A stretch of 64,000 nucleotides of DNA. Origin: Ampelomyces quisqualis (lineage: Eukaryota; Ascomycota; Dothideomycetes; Pleosporales; Phaeosphaeriaceae). The stretch is from the NCBI GenBank assembly GCA_018398575.1, contig JAGTXZ010000010.1, positions 186,001 through 250,000 on the forward strand, given 5' to 3'. The translations under genes were made by a program, and so were the position numbers. Position 1 is the stretch's first letter, and every line of letters starts with the position of its first letter. Positions 24,585-36,100 of the stretch are shown here, piece after piece. The notes under the pieces were generated by a model. It was not told the DNA's origin, searched no databases, and saw nothing but the letters and a program-made list of their open reading frames with translations.

Positions 24585-25298
24585 ATACACACAATACCTA
24601 TTTCTGTCTCTTCTAGAGCTTATTCTCTAGCCTATTAGGTTGTTTGCCTGCAGGCCGCAAGGGCTTTTGCCTGCAGCTATTTTAATATTAAGTTTAGATT
24701 CTATTTGGACGTGTCTAAGAAGTGTGCTTATTGCACACTCTTAAATAAGAAGTGTTGCCTAGTTCTCCTATATGCAGGCTAGGAGTATAATAGCCTCTCT
24801 AGGGCCCTTAACTGCAGGTTTGCTGCCTTAGGTAGAGACAAGTCTAACAAGGTAGTGTTAGAGCAGAAGGCTGCTATTAAGGAGGTAGCGTTTTAGTTAG
24901 CTGCTGTTGTGTAAGTAAGCACTGCACAGGTAGCTAACATAAACAACGCTAACTTGTTAGTTAGCGCTTATTACTAGAGAGAGGAGCTAGCTAGGGAGGT
25001 TAGAGCAATAGCTAAGAAGGTTAGGTTACTTAAGAGGAGCACAGCAGAGTTAACTAGTGTAGTCACTTAGCTAGTAGATATTATAATAGCATTAAGGGCC
25101 AATTAGTTAGCAGAGCAGGAGAAGGCGCAAAAGGCAGCGCAAGAGGCTAGTACTTGCAGTAAGCAGGGCTAGAACAGAAGACTACTAGGTAGTGCGTTAG
25201 TGTCTGCACCTAGAGATTTAGATAATTAAGAACGTCCTACTAGTAGCAACAACAGTCTGCTATTAGATCTAATAGAAGAGTAAGACTCCTATTGTTAA
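24585..25298 (+). pseudogene. Opposite-strand gene with a C-x2-C-x6-C motif in the retrotransposon (copy 2)
   Basis: This is a plus-strand frame inside a minus-strand retrotransposon, between pol and the 3' LTR. From about 24600 it reads through to TAA at 25296-25298 with only TAA/TAG interruptions. It contains KKCAYCTLLNKKCC at 24717-24758 (C-x2-C-x6-C, like half of a fungal Zn2Cys6 cluster), then Ala/Gln-rich sequence and a long charged helical segment (AREVRAIAKKVRLLKRSTAE), consistent with a coiled coil. The tail is Ser/Asn- and acid-rich. Its stop codon overlaps the pol stop codon tail to tail within TTAA. The frame has no indel in copy 3. The function is unknown; a DNA- or RNA-binding role is only a guess from the Cys motif. 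The start is not determined. Confidence 0.68.
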
Positions 25299-28200
25299 TA
25301 GCTGTTACCTACTAGTGTAGTAGTTACAATATCAAGTTTAATTTTCCTAATATAATTGTCTTGTAATGCTGTAAGATCTTTAACTTCTTTTTCCTATGCT
25401 GTAATCTATTTGGCTAACGCTTGTAAAGGTCCTAGCTGTTTTGAATAGCGTTTATAGAACGCTTGCAACATATATAGAGCGCCTATAAAGTTTAAGGCAT
25501 TGTACCAGGTAGAGTTAGGATTATAGCCTACCTATTTCACACAATACTTTAGGATAGAGCAGTATAGCTTGCTAGCTAGGATCTCTTTAACTTTCTATTC
25601 TTTAACGCCTTAAATTAGGATGCTAGATAGGTTTAGGCTTAGCTAACTAGCTAGGGGGTCGTTAGAGTCCTTGCAGAGGACATCTAAAGCAAACACGTTA
25701 TAGATCTTAGATCCTTTAGGTAGCTTTAGTTAAAATAAATAACTAACTTGTTCTAGAACTTTAAAGAGGCCTTCCCACAATTTAGCAAGTTTGCGACTTA
25801 GGCAGGTAACAAATAGGTTTTGGGTTAAGAGGTAAACCTTGTCACCTACTGCCTAATTAATAGGTTAACAATGTTTGTTTACTTTAGCAGCTATTTGTTG
25901 CTGCGCCTTCTCTATATTGTCTTTAGCTGTGCGCTAGGCTTTATACATGCAGGTAGCTAAGCTTAAGGCATCCTTAACGTTTACATCTTTATGTTTTAAA
26001 GAGGATAATGCCTAATCCCAGCTCTGTTGTAGTTTAGATTCAAACAGAAGCTAGTACAGTGCTATACTAATTGCGGAGTGCAGCAGTGTAGCTTAAGCTT
26101 AATTAATTATTAGCAAGAGGTTACTCTAGTTGTCCTAGTAGTAGAATACAAAGGGCCTTAATTGTTAATTAATATACTTGTTTATAATCTTGGTTTGTCT
26201 ATTAGTTTGTTTATAGTAGGCTGTAAAAAGCTTAATTTGCACGCCTAGAATCTTGCAGAACTTAGACTAGAATTAGAACACAAACTAGGGGCCGCAGTTA
26301 GACACTATACTTTTAGGCGTGTAGCCAAATTAGTATACCTATTAGATAAACAAATAAGCTATTTCCTAGGCGTTAATAGTCTTGTAACACAGAATAGAGA
26401 TAGCTTGCTTTAATAGGCAATTAATAATAACTATAATTTAATTATAGCTATACTAATTGGTTAGAAATGTCTTAAAATCTATATATAAATGCTGCATAGG
26501 CCTGTTAGGAATTAGTAACAGATAGAAGAACCCTTAGGATTAGAGCTGTCTTAGATAGGATCTTTAACAGAAAACGCAGTTTTGTACATAGCGTTTGCAT
26601 ATAGCCTCTATGCCTTTCTAGTAGTATTGCTAAGCTAAAAGCTAATACGTTTTTATAGCGCTTAGGTAGGTAGTAGATACCTAATTGTAAGCTTCTCTAA
26701 TTAGTTAGGTGCATAAAGAAGAATCTCTAGGTACACATAGGCGTAAGTAATACAGCAGTAGTCCTTTTTAAACACAATACAGCTGTAGTAGCGTAAGGCG
26801 TTCTTCCTTAAAAGAGTAGCAATTCTCTGCTAACAGGGCTTTAATTAGTTCTAATAAGTTAAGATTTAGGGGGGCACTAATAGATTAGACTAAAATAGCT
26901 AAAATATTAATCTCTGGCTGGTTACAGACGTAGTTCTAAGCTAGTTTAGAGTTAACCAGAGGGTTTAGGCGTTTAGGTCCTAGAAGTACACAAGATCTGT
27001 TGTCTTGTTAGGCAGCCTTAACCTTGCTAACGTCCTGTTCCCTTTAGCTTAGGATATTAGCTTACTTGTTAAGCTTGCTAGGCGTGTACTTAATGCAGAA
27101 ATTAAAAGAGGCAATAACCTCTGCCTATTGTGCTTAACGTGCATTAAGAACCTTAGTAGTTATAAAGTATTCTAAGAAGTAGTAATCTAAATACACCTGG
27201 ATTTAACTCTATATAGAAGTAAGTTTAGCTCTCTACTTTTTAAACACTTTTAGGATAGCAAAAAGTTCTTTGTTGTATATTTCTTAATTAAGCTTAGCCC
27301 TAGATAGAGTGTAACTATAGAAGGCTATAGGATACTACTTGTTGTTAGAGTGCTTCTAAGAGAGTACCCCTGCTATTACTCTATCTAACGTGTTAGTTTC
27401 TAACTTTATGTTATACTTAGGATAGAAATAAGATAGCGTAGGAATAGCTAGAAGTAAGGCTTTAATCTAATTAAAAGCCTGTTAGCAGTCTGTAGTCTAT
27501 TTAAACAGTGTAGAAGGACTTTAAAGCTTTAGGATTAGTTTGGCTACACAAGAGAAATCCTTAATAAACTGTTAATAGAAACTAGCGAAACTAAGAAATA
27601 ACTTAACGCTAGTAACTATAGTAAGTTCAGCCTAGTTTTAGAGTGCTTCTACCTTGTTAAGGTTAACTTTAGTGCCTTAGTTTGTTAAAACGTAGCCTAG
27701 ATACTTTGTGCAGGTTACATAGAATTTACTCTTCTAAATGTCTACTTAGAGTCCTGTAGTACATAGGCGCTCTAAGACCTTTTGGACGTGTTCCTAATAT
27801 AAGTTTATATCCTCTAAGTAGATTAGGATGTTATTAAGATACGTAATACAGAAATTGTTAAGATAATTAATTAGTACATTATTTATGTAGCGCTAATACG
27901 TTGCTAGCCTATTGTATAAGCTAAAAGAGAGAACCTTACACTTGTATATACTGTAACAGGTCTAAAAAGTAGTATACTCTTTAGAGTTAAAATCTATACA
28001 AATTTTGTTAAAGGCGGCCTAGATATTAAACTTAGTAAAGATCTTAGCTTTAGAGAGACATAATAGCAGCTTATTAATGCAAAAGATTAAATAGACGTCC
28101 TTGCGCGTAAGGGCGTTAATCTTCTAGTAGTCTACACAAATGCGTATATCTCTATTTGGTTTGCGTATACAGAGAATAAGTAAAGCAAAAGGGCTTTAGC

Positions 28201-28900
28201 TAGCCTTAATAAAACTCTTCTAAAGGTGTTTCTAGACGTAGGCCTTAGTAGCTTTAAGCTCCTTCTGATTCTGCTTGTACAAGAGACTAAACGCATTTAG
28301 TAATAGTTCTTTAAGAATAATCTTGTAATTATACAGATAGTAAGAAGGCAATTAATTGGCTGCTAACTTGCTAAATATATCCTGATACTAAGAGTAGCAG
28401 GCAGGTAATCTCTTATCTAATTGGCTTTAATTGTCTGCGTTGTCCTTAGAGGTAAGAATCCTGTTAATCTTATAGAGGCTTGTTATAAAGAACTTGTTCT
28501 AGGGCTTCTTTATAATAAAGTAAAATGCATTGGCAGAAATAAGAGCTATGCAGGTGCTTAGAGAGGATTTGGACTCTAAGCGGGTTTGCTTAGTTAGGGT
28601 ATAAAAAATCTCTAAGATTTTTTGGGCTAATAGAAGCTTTAAGCACCCCTTAATACAATAAATAGAAGAAGAAGAACAGTAAAGACTGTTTTAGATATAA
28701 TAGTCTTCTTTCTCCTATAGAGCGTTGCGTTGTTGTATATTAAGATAGACAGTAGCTAGTACTGTAGCTTGATGTAGAATAGTAGGAATAGAGAGTAAAG
28801 GATTGTATAAACAGAGGTACTTGGATAGCTAAATAAACTGTAACCTATCTGTGTCTAATTAAATCTTAAATTGTCTTAACTATTAGAGGCTAAGTATACA
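25295..28900 (-). pseudogene. pol: Pol polyprotein: RT, RNase H, integrase, chromodomain (copy 2)
   Basis: Read right to left. An LPACYSEYQD-like block precedes RT near 28430. RT has RICVDYWKINALTRKD-like sequence at 28088-28180 and the active site YLNNILIY at 27819-27845 (expected YLDDILIY). RNase H has KLETNTLDRVIAGVLS near 27359-27404, where DAS is expected. The integrase core has VSNCGPQF at 26285-26305 (expected SDRGPQF) followed by TAYYKQTNRQTK, with the catalytic Glu changed to Lys. The C-terminal integrase GDKVYLLTQNL lies near 25830-25855 and leads to LPKGSKIYNVF. A chromodomain follows at about 25380-25620, with YCVK-stop-VGYNPNSTWYNA; the cage Trp of KWVGY is now a stop. The end at 25295-25297 overlaps the opposite gene. 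I could not place the protease. In life it would copy the RNA and integrate the DNA, with the chromodomain steering to marked histones. Confidence 0.9.
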
Positions 28901-29289
28901 ATCCTAAGACCTAAGATTAAGGATAAGAAATAGACAGTTTAAAATCTTTTAGCTATTAATATTTAAGTGTAGTTAAATATATTAAGTAACTAAAGAAGTA
29001 ATCTAATCCTTAAAGCTACGCACCTAAACCTAGAAGGGGAGCTTCTAAATAGGTTGCTGCAAGGCTTTAGAAACAGATAAAACAATTTGTGAATTTAAAA
29101 ATAGGAAACCTTAAGCACTAGTGTTAACAAGAGTATTAAGGCGTAAGCTAAGGCCTTAGTTATAAAGAAGCATAGGCATAAGAAAATAGAGACTGCAAAA
29201 CAAATAGAAAAGGTTAAGGTAAGATAGATTGTAATAGCTTAGGCCTAGAGAGAAGTGTCTTTCTAGGCGCTTCTGTTTCCTATACAATA

Positions 29290-30480
29290 CACCTCCTAAT
29301 CAGGTTGCTCTTAAGCATCTTTATACTTATCTACTTCTACAGCTTTAATCTAACGCACACAAGGCTTTGTGCAGTTACTAGAGTAGTGTTCTAGCTTACT
29401 GCAATTATAACAACTACTAGAAGTCTTCTGTTATTCCAGCTTAGGGGTCTTTATAGAAAGACGCACTGTTGTAGATTAATAGACTAGCGCAGAATTTGTT
29501 AGAGCGCTAGTAGTAGTAGTCTAATTTAGCTCTAAATTCTGTTGTAGGGCTAACCTAATTAGCAACCTAGCAGCAGCTAGTGTTATGCTTAGTATAGGGT
29601 TGTTCTTCTATTCTATATTGTATGCAGTAAGGTGTTCTACTATCTAATTAAATAAGTTCTTCTATTAGTGCCTAAATCCTAGGTTAGGGGCTTGCAACCC
29701 TAGCGTAATCTTAGTCTACAAGTAGTAAAACTACTCTAAAGGGAGTACTTGTCCCTTAACTACAGAACTTAAAAACCTAGCTTTAAACAAGGGGAACGTT
29801 TCCTTCTTTGTTATCTGCAATTAATCAAACGCTGCACAGCTTTTAGCTACCTTGTTGCCTGTAATAAAGTAAGACTTAAGTAGCTTAACTATTTGCTTAG
29901 CGTTCTAGAATTGCTCTTAATTAGTATCTAATAAATATTGTAGCTTAAGATAGCCCTTAGCTAATCCTGTAGTATAGCCCTATACTAAGGCTATGCGTTG
30001 TCTTTTAGTCTAATAGTAATCTAAGTTGATTTTAAGTTAATCTTAGATTAAGGCCTGCTATTAGTAGAAGGTAGGATCTTTTCTATTGCTAAGATTGTCT
30101 ATATTAGGCGTTTTCTCAAATTGTTAAAGTTAGCAAGAGCTCTTATAGTAATGTAAGTACTTAGATATAGAGCTGTTAGATAAACAGCAAGGTGCAGAAT
30201 TATTCTAGGGTAATTTAGTAGTAGGTAGAGGCTTGTCTAGTCCTACTAACAGAGTTAGTCTTTTCTTAAGAGAATTAATTTCTGCTAGAGCCTGTTTCAA
30301 ATCTTGTTATAATTAATTAACCTCTATTTAGGCAGAGGTTAGATTTAGTGCAGCTCTAGACTAAGAGAGTTTCTTAGTGTCTGTCTTTTTTGCTTTAGCA
30401 CTCTATTGCTAGGTTGTTATAGTTGATACAGAGTTGTCTTAAGAGAAGGCTTCTAGGGTTAGTTCTTTAAGGGGAGTTAT
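29290..30480 (-). pseudogene. gag: Gag with coiled coil and CCHC zinc knuckle (copy 2)
   Basis: This is the remnant of the capsid/nucleocapsid protein that packages the element RNA. From its N-terminal side on the minus strand there is a coiled-coil stretch (QDLKQALAEINSLKKRL) near 30240-30310, a capsid-like region with DPTFY near 30065-30085 and YLKLQYLLDTN, then SYFITGNKVAKS and ETFPLFKARFLSS typical of fungal Gag. The knuckle CYNCSKLEHYSSNC at 29371-29412 follows the C-x2-C-x4-H-x4-C pattern. Copy 3 keeps a Gly before the His where this copy has Glu. TAA/TAG interruptions are frequent. Start and end are approximate, and whether Gag and Pol were one frame is not clear. Confidence 0.82.
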
Positions 30481-30753
30481 TAGCGTTGCCTCTAATACTC
30501 CTAGGTTATTAATAGTCTCTAAGTTTCTATTGTAGCGCCAAACGCAACTTTTACTAAAGTAATCCTAACTGTGTGTTAATAGGAAGATCTAAACCTAAAG
30601 GCTTTGGCTGTTAGAAAATCTAAGGGATCTTAACTGTGTTTAATAGATTTAAGGTTGTAAACAGATCTAATTTAGATAGGGTTCTAGACGTTTTGACGCG
30701 ATCTTTTCAAAAGTAAATAGCAATATTATCTGAATGCTATTACTAGCAGGATA

Positions 30754-30766
30754 AAGTTTCTCTTGT
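30754..30766 (-). promoter_or_regulatory. Primer-binding site, self-complementary to the LTR
   Basis: Two bases inside the 5' LTR the plus strand reads AAGTTTCTCTTGT. Its exact reverse complement ACAAGAGAAACTT is inside the LTR at 30892-30904. No match to a typical tRNA 3' end ending TGG is seen. This is the arrangement of Tf1/sushi-type elements, where the 5' end of the transcript primes its own reverse transcription. Confidence 0.72.
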
Positions 30767-30768
30767 AA

Positions 30769-31067
30769 TGTAACAACGCAGGTAGGTACAGCTATTGAGA
30801 TTGAATTGGATACGTATTAGAGGCATATAGAAGTGCGTATTGTATTAGAGATTCTAGATTGGCTATACACCTATAGGTCTTGTACAAAAGGACAAGAGAA
30901 ACTTGTCTTCTATCTATGCTATAGGCTTATATTTATAGTGGGCGTAGCAGCTGAGTTAGAGCGCTGTTAGAGCGCTTTTAGTTCTAATCTGCTAGCTCTT
31001 TACATAATCTGTTACTAAGCCTTTATAAGGTATTAGATGTAACATGTGTTTGCATGTGCTTGTTACA
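30769..31067 (-). repeat. 5' LTR of retrotransposon copy 2 (299 bp)
   Basis: Intact ends TGTAACAACG...CTTGTTACA. It carries the hairpin GACAAG-AGAAA-CTTGTC at 30891-30907. If self-priming is right, the transcript would start near 30904 on the minus strand. Confidence 0.93.
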
Positions 31068-32211
31068 TAAACAAGACAGAAGAGAACTGTAAAGTACTGT
31101 TACTTTCTAGACTATTACACTATAAAGCAACAGACATAATAGATTAACTGTAGGTATACGTAGGTTAGCAAGAGTTTACTACAAATAATAGGTAATATAT
31201 TAACAAGCTAGAAGCACTGTAACAGGTAACTATAAAATAGATAGCTATAGAGCTGTAAGACAAACGCTAAAAAGATATATGCAACTAGGTAGTAAGACTG
31301 CGCTAATGCAAACACAAGAATGCTATATACCTAAAATAAGATAACGCTAGGCTGTTTGCGAGCGTAAAAACTAAGAGTAATATTATAGTGTAGTTATAGT
31401 TAGAAAAGTGTAATAATACTATACTTAACTAGAACAAGAATAGCTATTGCACAAATTATCTTACAGGGCCTGCAATCTCTAGTATTTTAGCTAGCGCATT
31501 AACTAAAATAACTAGATAACATTAGCCTAGCAAACACTAAAATTAAAGAATAATTACCTAGCACTAACTATATTTAGCCAAAGACTAGATTAATAATCTA
31601 AAGCAGTAGCATATAATCTATGCGACTAAAAGAGCAGGGTTATTAAGAAATTATACACGTATAGTAACATCTAAGCAGAACAGTAGCGTAGAAAGTTAAG
31701 TACTCTAGTATACTAGCACTAAGCAAAGACACTATACTGCAAGACATGTTAATAAGAGACAAAGCTATTATATAAGAACACAAGATAACAGACAATAATA
31801 GTATTCTTTATAAAATACTATATACTACACAATTTGCAATATTAGTTGCTAATACTAAGAGAGAACACTTAAACAAAGGAATACTACTATATTAACAGCA
31901 AACTTAGCGTTAAAAAGAGAAAACTAATCTCCTTATAAATAAATCTATAGAACGTAAGGCAGAATTATCTAGTTAAAAACACAAATGTCTTAAACTAATG
32001 TTAAAATATATAATAGAAGCAGGCTGCTATATACTTTCTTGCCAGCCGCAAGCTGCGTGCACTGTAGAGATCTGTTAACTACTATCTACGCTAATAGTAT
32101 ACAGTCTAGGGCGTTAGATGCACTAATAGATAATATAGAATTATAATAGAACAACATAGTGCAAAGAAACAGAAGGCAACAAACAGCTTTTCTTGCTAAC
32201 AGAACTGTAGA
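31068..32211 (+). pseudogene. pogo/Fot1-like transposase, 3' part (copy 2)
   Basis: After the second TAAAC (31068-31072) the gene resumes with AAGACAGAAGAGAACTGTAAAG, equal to 2420 onwards in copy 1. It covers the C-terminal third, with no recognised domain. A Cys-containing segment (K-C-I-x3-G-C/R-Y in copy 1 near 3350) lies near the end, but it does not form a clear zinc motif. Confidence 0.72.
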
Positions 32212-32297
32212 CGTATAAAAAACTTCTCTATAATTCTACGTAAACTGCTAGACGCTAGCATATAACTTAAATATTCTAACGCAGCCTTATTGTGTAA

Positions 32298-32640
32298 CCT
32301 ATCTACTGCAATAGCACTAGTAGGTTTAGCTAAGTTTGCCTGCTAGACTAAAGAAAGTGCTACTAACATAATATACAAAAGGTAAGTTACCTACATTATA
32401 ATATAAAAATATAGAAGGTAAGAATTTTGCTTAGTGCTACACAGTGTCCTATAGTACTGTATAGTAGACCTGTCTACTGTAATAGCACTAGTAGGTTTAG
32501 CTAAGTTTGCTTGCTAGACTAAAGAGAGTACTACTACTATAATATACAAGAGGTAAGTTACCTACACTATAATATAAAAAACTAAGAAGTAAAAATTTTA
32601 CTTAGTGCTATATAGTGCTATATAGTACTGTATAGTGCTG
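32298..32640. repeat. 171-bp direct repeat, copy 2
   Basis: Units start at 32298 and 32469. Same pair as at 3645-3985. It is followed to about 33150 by the spacer between the two rightward genes, in which I see nothing else. Confidence 0.83.
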
Positions 32641-33151
32641 CACTAAGAATAACACATAGTAAGAAGCGCCTCTCTAGAATATACCTTTACTTACCTTAAA
32701 GACATAACATAACGCGTTAGCGCCAAGTAAGAGGCTATATAATGCTAGAATAAAACCCTGCTTACTTTTACCTACACCTATAATTTAACCTACTACTATA
32801 ACTATATAATGCTGCGTTGCTACTACAAACACACTACAACTACACAACAATAACAATAGTACTGTAACGCAAATACACGTAATTTTCTACGTTATATTTA
32901 CTATACTACGCTGTATATTACAACACTGTTACAAGTAAGTATATAACATAAGCACACCTATACATACTAACTAAGCTGTAGCTATTCTACTATCCTTACA
33001 CCTGCCTGCACTGTTCTTAACTGTTACGCGTAACATATTATATAATATACGCGTTATAGAATTGTAATAACAAGTATAAGTAGCAGCTACCTTAATTAAA
33101 TAAATAGTACATAAGTAATGCAAAGATAACAACTACTAATAACGTATTGTA

Positions 33152-36100
33152 GGCAATTGTAAGAATAGGCTATAATATTAATATAGTAGACTAGCGCATA
33201 TAGGTTAAAGAGATAACAAATTTTATCTAGCATAAGAACACATATAACAAGATTAAACAGGCACACTTATAGGCTAACTACCTAAAGACAATGCGCAGCC
33301 TAATAATAGATAAATAGCTTAAGTATACTATATGCCCCTAACTAACTAATAGTAGTTTACTAAGGAAATTCTATAAGGCAATAGCTGGCGCTATATAGAA
33401 GAAGATAATCTTAAAAATTTAAGACTATAGTAATAAAGTTAAAGCTAAACATACAGAAAGATAGCTAACACCTGCAAACTTAGAACTAGAACGCACATAG
33501 TTAGCATTAGTAGTCTTAAGTTCTTCTGCTGCTTTAGTAACCTAGCTAATAGGCCTTACTACAATAACAACTAAACTGTTACTTAACAACGTTAATATCT
33601 ATATTATAGACAGCGTACATTGTTAAACTACCTAGACCTTTTTACTTTTAAGGCTAATAATAGCTATATGTTAATAGCAGCTTAAAGACAGTAACTTTAA
33701 GATAAAGCTATAACATCTTAAATATAGTGCACTTGTTAAACACCTGTTGCAACCAAAATTTATAAACTAGTATATAGTTAGGACTTTAAAGATATTTAAC
33801 GCGTTAGCGCTGTGCCTAATTACTAACAATAACAATCTAGCTGCAACTGTTAACTTATACGTTAAGATAAGAAGCCTTAAGGGCGTTGCAATTAAATGCC
33901 AGACCCTAGTATAAGACAAAGTTAAGCCTAGTAGTAATATAACCTAGAATAGTATACAAATAATAACAGCTAACTATATAATATAGTGTACTTTACTTTA
34001 GGCAGTAATAGCAACATTATAAACCTAGTAGGTGCTACTAGAGACAAGAGGCAAAGGCGCCTTTGCTTAGAGCTTAACAACAACACTAAAGATAATAACT
34101 ATAAATAACAAAAGACAACAAAAGCACTAGCAGACCTAGCCTGTAAACTATTAACAGGACTTAAAGTAAATAGTAGTAAACGCTTTAACAGATAGAGCAG
34201 AGGTAAGAAGAAGAAGGATAACAGCCTAGACATATGCATTAAGACTCTAACTACTAAAATCAAGCGCCTAAAGGAGTAGAATAACAGTACTATAAAGAAA
34301 GTAAAAGAAAGTAGAGACAAAGATGCTGCGCAAATACAAAACAACACAATATCTACACTAATTACTACACTTAGACAGAAACGCAAGAGTGCTATAAGAA
34401 AACAATAGAAGTTACTAAAGAAAGATACTTACTCTAGCAGCAAAGAAGAATAAAAAGAGTGTAATAAAGGTAATAGAGATAAAGATAAAGAGCTCTAGTT
34501 AGCAAAACAACTTGCGTTAGAAGAAAGGCTACAGCTCTAAGCCCTACTAAACGCAAGGTAAGTGCACTATAGAGAGCCTATAACTATAATCTACGCAACT
34601 AATACGCAAGATAGAACAGCAGATAAACTGCAAGCTTAAATTAGAGTAGTAATAGAACACTGCTAAGAGGACAAATAGTAGAAAGCAGCTAACTTCTTTA
34701 GATCTCTACTAGAAGACTTTAAGGATAACGCGCCTATAATACTACATTTATTATAGAGACTAACAGTTCTATTTACAGTATACTAACTAATAAAGGCCTA
34801 TATACTTTATAAAAAAGAGCTATCTTTAGACAATAGTAGCATATTTAGGAATATAATAAGTATAGAAAAAACAAGATTAGCTGTACTTATAATAATTATA
34901 GAGTATGCGCACTTTAAGAACTAGACTAAAGTGCAAGAGGACTAATTAAAGAATAAAACTAGTTAATATAGGGCTAAAGACAATAGTTAAGAACAGTGCT
35001 CTATAACAGACTAACAGACATTCCTATATACATGCAAAAAAAACTCTTTAATGCTAGAAGAGCTATAGTTAGCAGTATCTATAGTAAGTAGATAGAGCTG
35101 TGCACTAGCTGTATAGAAGGCTAAAATTATTACTATAGGCCTCTGCAAATCTAAATAGTGCAACCTAAAAGACTCCCTTGCGCTCTATATCTACTTTATA
35201 GATAACACTTCTCTATAGAGTATAGGCGCACTAATAGTAGACAAAGAAATAGAGATAAGAATTAATCTATAAGTTAAACAGCACTTTGCAGCGTTTAACT
35301 AAAACATTCTACTGCGCAAATTTACAAAAGATAGTAAGAAGTATGTAGAAACAGTTCTATAGTACATCTAAGGACGCTATATACTAAAAGTCTACCTAAG
35401 TGCAATTGTGCACTGTCTAGCACTGTCTACTAGCTAATTTATAATTATATGTAGCTATACAATATTAGTAAAACGCGTGCTTAACAAATACTAAACTATA
35501 AGACTTACAACTACACGCAAAATATTATTAAAAGGTAGCAAAGTAAGCGCAATAGACGCCTTTAATATTCTTAGCTACGTAGTAATATAGAGACGTATTA
35601 TCTTTAACAAGTTCTATAACTGTAAATCTAAGAATACTATTATAAGTAACTTGTACAAGACTATTTAAGTTAAGAACTATAGTTATTAGTAGAAGGCCTA
35701 GGCCCTCTTAGGTACACTAATAGAGAAGAGTCTCTATAAGATACTTATTTTTATTTCTCTAGCGCTTAGCAGACTGTAAGATAATAAGAACTTCTTAAAC
35801 TAGCACTATTTTACAGGCAAGAAAGATAACATAGACAGTTCTAAACTATTTACTGCTGCTAACTTTGTGTACGCAAGTATTAAGAAAATTGTAGATACAA
35901 GAAGGATAAGAAAGATATTAGGCCTAGTTATAGCAAAGGGCTAGGATACCTACTTATCTAAGGCATAAGAAGAAGTTAAAAATATACTTAATTCTTCTAA
36001 GTACATAGCGCTTATAGCGTTAAGAGAGAAGATTGCAGTAAGGTTTATACTGCGTTAAACTCTAGTTACGCAAGACCTATAGGGCTAGAAGATTTTAGGT

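Larger units (their letters stand above)
23972..31067 (-). mobile_element. Complete Ty3/gypsy chromovirus LTR retrotransposon, copy 2
   Basis: This 7,096-bp element lies on the minus strand: 5' LTR on the right, then PBS, Gag, Pol ending in a chromodomain, an opposite-strand gene, polypurine tract and 3' LTR on the left. A 5-bp TAAAC duplication flanks it. The two 299-bp LTRs differ at about 21 positions by my count, all transitions, so the divergence looks like RIP and cannot be used as a clock. It keeps more TGG, TGA, CCA and TCA than its surroundings, so it is probably younger or less mutated. It is nevertheless dead: catalytic residues in reverse transcriptase and integrase are lost. Confidence 0.93.
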
